Shown one piece after another: positions 1 through 8,100 of a DNA stretch of 10,774 nt. Made by a program: the position numbers and the translations under genes. This DNA is from Ochromonadaceae sp. CCMP2298. Lineage: Eukaryota; Sar; Synurophyceae; Ochromonadales; Ochromonadaceae. The stretch's first letter is position 1, and every line of letters begins with the position of its first letter. The stretch covers positions 1 through 10,774 of the forward strand of contig MU634689.1 in assembly GCA_026770595.1 (NCBI GenBank), read 5' to 3'. The notes below the pieces were generated by a model, which did no database searches, had not been told where the DNA came from, and saw only the letters and a list, made by a program, of their open reading frames with translations.

Positions 1-13
1 GGGGGGATCTTAC

Positions 14-643
14 CGTCGTTCTTCAGTCCGATGCCCCAGCGGCTGTCTAGCAGGCCCGGCAGCTGGTTGCGCTGCGTGAGGTCCCCGTCGTAGGAGTCGC
101 CGCCCAGCATGAACACGTAGCTCAGCGAGGACAGGTTGGACTTTGTCTGTGGGGGAGGGAGAGGGGGAGGGAGAGGGGGTACGGGAGGGAGGAGGGGAGG
201 GAGGAGGGGAGGAGGGGAGACACGAGTCAGGCGTAAGCGATGGGCATGGGGGATGGGCATGGGGGATGGGCATGGGGGATGGGCATGGGAGCCTCTAACT
301 CGTGAAAGATGTGTGCAGTGCATAGCAGAGAGCCACGCAGTCAGTGCATTATGCAGTATGCGAGGTGTGTGGTCTCACCGTTACGATCGTGACCTGGCCG
401 TACCGCGCGCCCCAGTGCGGAGTGGTGGGCGTGGGGTAGTAGGGAATGACCGTGTTCTGCTCGATGTTGCCTGACGCCTGCGCCCAATTTGCTGTTGGTA
501 AAAGAGAAAAGAGAGATAAGGTGAGCACAAGTCTGCATCCGGTACTTCCATCATGGGCATCGTGGGCGAAAGCGCAGTACCGTACCTGCGTGTGCGAACT
601 GCGCAGTCAGCAGCAAGAGGGGCCACCACTGCAGCCACAACAT
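14..643 (-). CDS. Secreted kelch-like protein, 5' part (three exons, runs off the left edge)
   Basis: I read three exons on the minus strand: 643-586, 491-379 and 146-14. The next donor (GTAAG) is at 13-9. Exon 1 gives 19 residues starting MLWLQWWP, a classic signal peptide with a Leu-rich core and an AHA end. Its donor is GTACGG and the next acceptor follows TTACCAACAG; the phase (1 nt + 2 nt) restores an Ala codon. Exons 2 and 3 join in phase 0 and add 81 residues. The features PHWGARYG, then VFMLGGDS, then a terminal LKND with one leftover G (so NDV is possible next) resemble a kelch blade (W..R.G, hydrophobic-GG, NDVW). Such proteins form beta-propellers, often extracellular. The mature protein would begin near ANWAQASGN. 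Function beyond a secreted propeller-like protein is unknown. The splice phases and the signal peptide make a real gene likely; the kelch assignment rests on a single partial blade. Confidence 0.68.
147..378 (-). other. Intron 2 of the secreted kelch-like gene, repeat-rich
   Basis: This 232-bp intron has donor GTGAGACC (378 downward) and acceptor CCCACAG (to 147). On the minus strand its 3' half is an extreme C-rich pyrimidine tract (about 150-220). The plus strand there is a run of GGGAGGGA-type blocks with many closely spaced G-tracts, which has G-quadruplex potential. A 13-bp minisatellite lies next to it at 240-289. Confidence 0.6.
240..289 (+). repeat. 13-bp minisatellite, about 3.8 copies
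   Basis: The unit ATGGGCATGGGGG repeats exactly at 240-252, 253-265 and 266-278, with an 11-nt partial copy at 279-289. It lies inside intron 2 of the minus-strand gene, so a change in copy number would not alter the protein. Confidence 0.95.
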
Positions 644-1238
644 TTCCTTCCTATGAGCCCACAGATCGAGTATAGAGACGAAAGCAAGGTGAATGGTCGT
701 CCTTGCACTGCACGGGATGTCTGATCAGATCAACGGGTGTGCCTTTTCTCGAGAACGACTATCTATGCTTGAGTTCGACTCCGCTGAGCAGGTCTCATTC
801 CAAGCATCGCTGCGCGCCTGGGTACTCGGCTGGCTGACTGCAGCTCGGTAGGCAGTCTCGCTGCAATCGTTCAAGGCGACGGTGCCCTCGCGCTCGCCCA
901 GAGTTGTGCTCTTATGGCAAGCCTCTCGTCAAGATCGCGCTCCAGAGCAAGAGAGATCGCCTGATTTTCCCGCATCGCAATGTAACGGTAGGGCCGGTTA
1001 AGACCTCTTCCGGGGAATTCCCCTTCTACTTAGACCATTCGCTTGGACTTCTGACACTGGTCTGCTTCCAGCACTGCACTCCACAGTCTCCGCTGGATCC
1101 CACAACTGCCACGACTGCCCGGCACTTGAAGGAAGGAGCATATTTGGAGAAAGGCTGCGTAGCAAAGACCCCGGCCGGGATGGACGAATCGCGGTTGGAT
1201 CAGTGTTGAAACCCCTCCGCCTCTGTTCATCACACACC
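644..1238. promoter_or_regulatory. Divergent intergenic region between the kelch-like gene and the GCL gene
   Basis: These 595 bp lie between two divergent start codons (643 on minus, 1239 on plus), so they should hold both promoters and both 5' UTRs. I see no TATA box I would defend. A perfect 12-bp palindrome, GGGGAATTCCCC, sits at 1012-1023. The GCL reading frame stays open upstream from 1002 to 1238 without an ATG, so part of this stretch could be a 5' exon joined to an unseen upstream exon. Short open frames here show no recognisable protein. Confidence 0.5.
1012..1023. promoter_or_regulatory. 12-bp perfect palindrome in a divergent promoter region
   Basis: GGGGAATTCCCC is perfectly self-complementary and lies about 216 bp upstream of the GCL start codon and 369 bp from the divergent start. 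A dimeric factor could bind it. It contains an EcoRI site and could equally be a chance palindrome. Confidence 0.2.
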
Positions 1239-4080
1239 ATGGGCAATCTGCTCCACCATGCATTCGCGGGCATGGTGGCGCCGTCCCATATCTTGGCAGT
1301 TATCGTCCTTGCTGTGTGTGCATTTCAGCTTAGCAGGAGCGCCATCTTGCGCGTGGGCAACCCTCTCGCTTGGCAAGCCTCCAAGCCCTTCTTGAACCAG
1401 GTGCGCCTGGGCGGGGTCGCGCAGTTCCAGAGCCACTACACGCGCTGCAAGGGCGTGGAAATGCCCCTCTTCCTGTGGGGCGACGAGATCGAGTACGGCA
1501 TCTTCAAGTTCGACGAGGAGATGAGGGCCTTCGACCTGTCCCTCTCTGCGGGCACTCCCACGCGCCTGCTGCTGGCGGAGTTGGAGCGGCTGTGCCCGGA
1601 GCTGCCCATTGGCTGCGAGTGGCAGCCGGAGTACGGATCCTGGTAAGCTTCCTGTCTCTCCAGCAATGTGTTTTGTCCATCTGTCTTTCTCCTAACTCCT
1701 CCGCTCGCTGCTCCTCTCCCGATTTCTCATTCTCCCCTTTCCTGACATCTGCCACTGCTATCTGCCCCTGCAGGATGGTGGAGGCCGTGCCCAGAGATCC
1801 CTTCGGCAGCAGCCTCTCAGACCTAATGAACGTGGAGAAAAGCATGCAGCTGCGGCGAAAGCGCCTCCACCGCGCCCTCTCTCCGGGTGAGATCGCGCCC
1901 TCCCTGTCCACCTTCCCCATGATGGGCGTGGCTGGCTACCCACACACCTCCGCACACGCCCAGAAGCACAGAGACCCCAACGATCACAGTTCAGTGACCA
2001 GTGGCATTGCCGATGGCGTGGACAGCAGGGAGGGCGGTAATCCAATATCAGCATCGCTGTACATAGGCGACAGCAGCATCAACCCGCATCCGCGCTTCGG
2101 CGCCCTTACGCAAAACATACGCATGCGGCGCGGAGACAACGTGAACATCCTGGTACCCAAGGACTCTGCCTTCCCAGACCAGGGTGCGAGCGAGGGCCTG
2201 TGCCTTGGTTCGGAGATGGTGGCGGATGCCTCGTACCCCGCTGAGCAGTACATCCACATGGACGCCATGGCATTCGGCATGGGCTGCTGCTGCCTGCAGG
2301 TCACGATGCAGGCCAAGAACGAGAGAGAGAGCCGCTTCCTGCACGACCAGCTGGCCATATTGTCGCCGTTGCTGCTGGCTCTCAGCGCGTCGACGCCAAT
2401 CTTCAAGGGCGAGCTGGCGGCCACGGACACGCGATGGGACGTTATCTCGCAGGCCGTGGACGACCGCACGCCCGTTGAGCGCGGCCAGAAACCCAACTCA
2501 GACGGGGGCGACAGCAGCTTGGTGGGCGGGGGCGTTAAGTTGCTGAGCCAGAGCCGCTACAGCGAGAGCGCGCTCTTCTTCGCACAGCCGCAGGACGAGG
2601 CGCAGTCTCTGGCACTGGACGCGCTGAACGACGTGCCCGTGGAGATGGACGAGGAGGCCTACAAGATGCTCACTGAGGGCGCAGTGGACCCCGTGCTGGC
2701 CAGACACGTGGCGCACCTCTTCACGCGCGACCCTCTGGTGATCTTCGACGATGCCATCGCACTGGACAACGACGCAACCACGGTGAGCTGCCCCGCTATC
2801 CGCCACCCCCCCCACACCTGCCCAATTCCCTGTGCATGACACGTGTCTGCGCCATGCTTTCCTCTCTTTCTGATCTCTTACTATGTACTGCGCCCCTTGA
2901 ACCGCCCCTGCTGCTGTGCTGTGCGCCTAACGTTCTCTCTGCCCCCTTCACTCCCATGTCCCCCTCGCTCTCCCCTCCCCCTCCCCCTCCCCAGGACCAC
3001 TTCGAGAGCCTGCAGTCCACCAATTGGAGGTCCATGCGCTGGAAGCCGCCCTCCCTCAGTGTGGGCCTAGAGCACCAGAGCCAGCAGGCGGGCAGTGAGG
3101 GGGCAGTCTTTGCCACAGACCTACAGTCGCACGGCCCCGGCTGGCGTGTGGAGTTCCGGCCCCTGGAGGTGCAGCTGACTGACTTCGAGAATGCGGCCTA
3201 CGCAGTGGCGGTGGTGCTGCTGTCGCGCTGCCTGCTGGTGGAGGGGCACAACTTCTACATGCCCATGAGCAAGTTGCGCGAGAACACACGCCGCGCGCAC
3301 CTTAAGGACGCCGTGAGCACGCAGAAATTCTGGATACGCAGAAACGCGCTCAACGATGCGGTCAGCTCCCGCGCTGGCTATAGCCCCTGCAGCAGCGACC
3401 AGCCAGTAATTGTGGGGGATGGGGAGGATAGGACGGGAGCTGCGGGCGCCGAGTTGCTGGATATCCCCTCGCTGGAGGACGTGGACCTAGTGGAGCTGTC
3501 TCTGGACGAGATCATGAATGGAGGGCCCCAGTTCCCAGGCCTGCTGCCGCAGCTGCTTCAGTTCGTGTCTGCTTCCAGCTGCGACGATACGCAAGCCGTT
3601 ACGCGCACGATCTCGCCCTACCTGCGGCTGCTGGGCGACCGGGCGTCCGGGGCGCTGCCCACTGCTGCGCGCTGGATCCGAGACTTCGTCAGCGCTGAAG
3701 CTGCGAAGAGCGGGGATGTGGGGGGCGCTCTGACTCCTGCGGTGGCCGACTCCCTGCTGCAGCTGTGCGAGGACGTGGGCATGGGCAGGGTGCAAAGGCC
3801 TGACCTGTACGGCACCAGGTACCCCGAGGACGACTCTCGCTCCGTGGTAGTGGTGGTGCCCCAGCTGGACACGCTGGACGAGGAGGACCTCATGTTCTCC
3901 AACATATCCTGCTTCATCAAGCCCATCGCGGGGCCCATGCAGTTCTTCGGCAGGGACTTCGCCAGCAACAGCACTAGCAACAGCGCTAACAAGAGCGCGG
4001 CCCTGAGCACGGCCGCTTTGCTCGCGGGTAGCAATACAACAGTATCTAACCCTGCGGAAGAGAATATTTTATATGTCTGA
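1239..4080 (+). CDS. GCLC: Glutamate-cysteine ligase catalytic subunit (gamma-glutamylcysteine synthetase)
   Basis: This enzyme joins L-glutamate and L-cysteine with ATP to make gamma-glutamylcysteine, the usually rate-limiting step of glutathione synthesis. Exons are 1239-1642, 1774-2782 and 2995-4080; introns are GTAAGC..CAG (131 bp) and GTGAGC..CAG (212 bp). The product is 832 aa, against about 640-680 in animals and yeast. Family signatures run in order: GNPLAW (40-45), LWGDEIEY (79-86), PEYGSW/MVE across intron 1, MDAMAFGMG followed by three Cys (297-308), VDDRTPVERG (with Arg366), LQSTNW after intron 2, and GWRVEFRPLEVQLTDFEN from about 520. The Cys triplet and Arg366 match the substrate-pocket region known from the yeast enzyme. 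Extra length lies in a 34-residue N-terminal leader with a hydrophobic stretch (about 17-29), an insert near the PHPRF segment, and a C-terminal extension of about 95 residues. The chosen ATG has a strong context (ACCATGG) and is the first in frame after the stop at 999. An upstream exon remains possible. Confidence 0.95.
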
Positions 4081-4315
4081 TAGTACCATAGTGTATCGAG
4101 AAGCTACAATCTACACGTTGTGAGCGTATGAATTTAGTTTGTATGAGAAGCTACACGTTGTGATCGCCCCCGCTCTTCTCTTTTTGGTGCTTACACAGTG
4201 GTCTACAATAGTCTATGGTCTATGGTCTACCGGGCAGAGGCAGGGTGTCACTTGGATGCCTGCATTCATAAAACACATGCTATGCCCCGAGCTATCGGCT
4301 GATTCGGCTGCAGAC
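4081..4315. other. Convergent 3' intergenic region with short direct repeats
   Basis: The region lies between the GCL stop and the stop of the minus-strand small gene, so it should hold both 3' ends. GAGAAGCTAC..CTACACGTTGTGA occurs at 4098-4122. A shorter copy at 4145-4162 lacks the extra nucleotides between the two halves. GTCTA-based repeats occur at 4201-4231. There is no canonical AATAAA signal. Confidence 0.5.
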
Positions 4316-4675
4316 CTAAAGCGCCACCGGTGCCTCCTCCTTTCCCTCCTCCGCTTCCTGCGCCCCCAGCGCTTCCTCAGCTTCCTTCGCAGCTTTCAGC
4401 TCGGCCCTCCTCTTGGCGCGCAGCGCTGCCATCTCGAACATCGACATGATGTTCGGCACACAACCGCAGGCGCAGCGTTGGCCGCCCGGAATATCCGGAT
4501 TATGAGCGGCCGCGGGCGCCTCTGGTGCGACTGTAACCGTGTCAGCGCCGACAGAACTGCTGCTCACCACTACCGGTGCCGCGTCCGACACTGGGGCAGC
4601 AGTGGCACCCTCTCCAGCCCCCGCCTCATGCAAACTTATGGCGGTGGGGGAAGGCACTTCTGTGTAGGCACTCAT
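4316..4675 (-). CDS. Small Ala/Glu-rich protein with a CxCxC motif, function unknown
   Basis: An open frame encodes 119 aa from ATG at 4675 to TAG at 4316, with the GC-rich codon use of its neighbours. Residues 1-57 are Ala/Val/Ser/Pro-rich and look disordered. A cluster QRCACGCVP (Cys68, Cys70, Cys72) follows. Residues 76-112 form a strongly helical, charged stretch (MAALRAKRRAELKAAKEAEE) able to form a coiled coil. The frame is also open upstream to a good acceptor, a pyrimidine tract ending CCCGCAG just before 4708; an in-frame TGA lies just upstream of that site. The gene may therefore carry an upstream exon, with ATG 4675 internal. It is convergent with GCL and divergent from the SelW-like gene. 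I recognise no family. It could be a metal-binding or membrane-adapter peptide, but that is a guess; a chance open frame is the alternative. Confidence 0.5.
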   Translation of the reverse strand: MSAYTEVPSPTAISLHEAGAGEGATAAPVSDAAPVVVSSSSVGADTVTVAPEAPAAAHNPDIPGGQRCACGCVPNIMSMFEMAALRAKRRAELKAAKEAEEALGAQEAEEGKEEAPVAL

Positions 4676-4708
4676 GTCCACGTGCCCCCTACGCTGGCCT
4701 GCGTACAG

Positions 4709-5153
4709 CTGCGGGAGACAGTGTCAGAGCTGATGCCTCGCAGTCACGGCAGCAGTCCAAAAGCATCATTCCCCCTTGTTTGGATAGAAGCACAGTAAGT
4801 CCCTTGGGACCCTCTTTTTTTTTAGTCGAGAACCTGGGAATTGTATCTGATAGGATGGCGTCAGATATGTACACAAAATTTGTGAAACGCCGCCTATTTC
4901 TATATTTTGGGCTCGCGCCGTTTCCTTTCGATAAAAAGGTTAGGCCATCACTCCCACGCGATCTTCCTTGGTCTTCCCTGCGCCCAGCCTCATCGTGTGG
5001 TAGCTCAGAATGGTTCTGGGTACCTCATGCATCGTCGTTGATTATCTCTTCACGGTGGACGGAAAGGCGCGGGCTTTTGGGAGCTTGTACCGGACGAGAG
5101 AGCACTCCTCCTCCGCTGTACGTCTCGCTGCCGCCAAGCGTATCTAACGAAAG
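4709..5153. promoter_or_regulatory. Divergent intergenic region upstream of the SelW-like gene
   Basis: It lies between the small minus-strand gene and the start codon at 5154. It turns AT-rich around 4860-4940, with TATA-like strings at 4901-4907 (CTATATT region) and 4931-4939 (ATAAAAAGG), the latter about 215 bp before the plus-strand ATG. Short frames here lack coding character. The region probably holds both promoters, plus any 5' exon of the minus-strand gene. No specific site is certain. Confidence 0.4.
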
Positions 5154-8100
5154 ATGGACGAGTCGTTCCAGCGTCGCTTGCTGATCGAGCAGAACTTGTA
5201 CCTGAGTGCTGTGCAGCATGACAGGGTGCCAGTATACGCACTGGGCCTGGAGGAGGTTGCCTACCCCTTCACGGACAGGAGGAAGCGGGTCAACTCCAAA
5301 ATATTGAAGGCCGTGGTGCCCACGTACGACCAGTTCGACCTGCTCATGCGCATCGAGCACCGTACTACCGTCACGAAGCCTGCGCCGCACTCGCGCAAGA
5401 ATGTGGGCAGTCGGGAGCGCAACAAGAACCGCGCCTTCCCACGACTGCAGACCGCGCCCGAGCTGCACTCCCTGGGCGCGGATGTCCTCCCGGCTCCTCT
5501 CTTCACCTCGCGCCCCGCACCGCGCACCTCCGTGGGAGGCACGCCCATGTTCATGAAGGCCTCTCAGCGCATGGAGGACCAGATCGACCGGGAGAAGCAG
5601 GAGGCGATCCAACGGAACGCAGACTCCGATCGCAGGAAGCGCCTGGGCACGACCTACGACATCGTGGACGAAGACGGCGTGCGCTGCGTGTACAACGACC
5701 AAGGTTTCAAGGTGACGGAGGCCGACTACGAGAAGCAGCTGGAGCAGGCGCTGAGAGATAAGAATCGCAAGGTGGTGAAGCCGCCCACTGTGCGCGTCAA
5801 GGGAGACCTGCTGGAGAGGACCAGCCGTTACGTGGAGGGCATGCGTAAGAAGGTGGAAAAGCCCGTGGACCACCGATGGTACCCCGGCAAGCTGCCCTGC
5901 TCCACCATCGCGCCCACGCAGTGGGAGCAAGGTGAGTCTCCCGCCCCCGCTCTCGCCTAACGCTCCACAGAACTAGTACTATGGGATGATCCTCACACTG
6001 TTTTCTCCCTCCCTCTCCCCCGTCTCTCCACTCCAGATAACGTAAAGCTGAAGCTCAGAAAGACAGCGGGCTCCTTCGAGCCTAAGGAGTCTGGTGCGAG
6101 CAGTGCGGCCTACCTGGCGAAGGAGGTGCTGGAGGTGGACGACGCCTTCGTGCTGCCCCTGGACCTGGTGCGGCACTGGCCCGAGTACGCAGCCATGGAG
6201 GACGGGGACGTGGTGCTGACGGTGGAGCACTGCTGCAACTGCGCAGAGCACGACATGCACCTGCACCACAGGGAGGACCAGTATCTGCGGGTGAGCGCCC
6301 CCAGCCACTGCCCCCGCCCCTGTCTCCTCCGCTACCTCTGCCCCCACCACTTGCTCCTCTTGTTCCCCTTTTGACCCTTTTGTCCCCTCGTCCCTCTACT
6401 CAATTCTGTGCTGCAGGTGGCGCACAAGGTGCGGGACATGCTCACCTTCACTGCGCGCAACTACCCAGTGCGCTTCTACGCCGTGCTCAAGCCAGTGGAG
6501 ACCGTGGACCCGCTGCTCAAGTCGCAGATACACGCGCACAGCGGCTCGTGGGGCGGGGAGTACCCCTTCGACGTGGACTACTCCAAGCGGCTGGGCGCCC
6601 TGGAGGTGCAGGTGGCTGTGAAGTCTGGCGGCGTCTTCCTGTGCCACCTGCTGCACTCGAAGCTGTTCAAGGGCCGCTGGCCGCAGATGAGCACCGTGAT
6701 GCAGCAGATGGGGCGCCTGCTGGCAGACGTGCACATACCCTGCCTCGTTGAACCAGAACCCGTGCCCGCGGTGCAGGTGGAACACGAGGAGGACGAGGAG
6801 GTGCCCCCTACGCCCATCAGCGACGTGCCCCCGGAGTTCGACCAGCGAGTGTTGGCGGCCGTCCGGAAAGCAGCGTTGGTGGCTGCGTTGTCAGTCAGGG
6901 GCCTCGACGTGGTGCGGCAGAAAAGCGAGAAGAACCTTCTGCAGAATGCGATGGCGCAGGCCGTGGCGGATGAGTACGATGAACAGGCTGAGCGGGTGTC
7001 TGCAAAGAGACAGTCTATGAAGGTGGAGAGGCAGGCAGCGAGGGAGGCAGCGAGGGAGGCAGAGAGGGAGGCAGAGAGGGAGGCAGAGAAAGAGGCAGAG
7101 TTGGAGGCAGAGAGGGAGGAGGAGAAGGAGGAGGCAAAGGTAGGCAAAATGCAGCGCGCAATGTCCCAGCCGGGCATGCTGGCGGCGGTCCGGAAGGCAG
7201 CGATGGTGGCTGCAGTGTCAGTCAGGGGCCTCGACGTGGTGCGGCAGCAGAGCGAGAAGAACCTTCAGCAGAATGCGATGGCGCAGGCCGTGGCGGATAA
7301 GTTCGACGAGCAGGCAGAGCGGCTGTCTGTAAAGATGCAGTCTATGAAGGCAGTCTCGCAGTCTATGAAGGCAGAGAGACAGTCTATGAAGGCAGAGAGA
7401 CAGGCAGAAGGGGAGGAGGAGGAGGAGGAGGATGATGGAATGCAGCGCGAGACGTCCCAGCCGGGCATGCTGGCAAGGCAGGGGCGCCTGGTGCACGTGC
7501 ATAGCGACGACTCGCAGGACTCCGCTGACGAGAACAAGCTTGGGAGCATGTTCCACACACTCAGCCACGCCCCCTGGCTGGAGGGGGGGGGCATGAACCC
7601 CATCAAAGAAGACTCCTCCAACAAGTCCATCAGGTCCAACAGGTCATCCAACAAGTCCAACAAGTCGTCGGGCAAGCAGTCGAGCAAGATCACGAGCAAC
7701 CAGACCTCACTGTCGGACAGGATCGCTGGCCAGGCCCCAAAGGCCTCCAGCCGCGGAATGGTAGAGGCCATCGCAGAGGCAGAGGCAGAGCAGACCAACT
7801 CCTCCGCCTTCGCCGCATCCTTCGCCTCCTTCGCCGCCGCCTCGGCACCCGTAAACTCCTCCTCAAACTCCGGCTCCTCCAAGGTGGGGGCCAGCGGCAT
7901 GCCCGGCGGCGGCGGCATGCTCCTGCGGCGGGAGAACGGGCGCGTGGTGGTTTCGTCAACAAGTTTGGAGGACGACGACCTCGACATAGGCTTCAGCACC
8001 AAGGAGTCCCGGCTCAGCAGAGACGAAGACGACGCGCCGCCAGCCAATCCCATGTGGGAGCTGGCTGCATCCATCTCTCAGTCGGGCGGCAAGATGACCA

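Noticed and set aside
904-1209. A 101-aa plus-strand frame in the divergent promoter region
   Set aside because: It has no homologous look, codon use differs from the neighbours, and it ends just before the GCL start in another frame.
5025-5930. A 301-aa open frame on the minus strand opposite exon 1 of the SelW-like gene
   Set aside because: It is the mirror of a well-coded exon in GC-rich DNA, rich in His/Leu/Val as antisense frames are, and has no recognisable domain.
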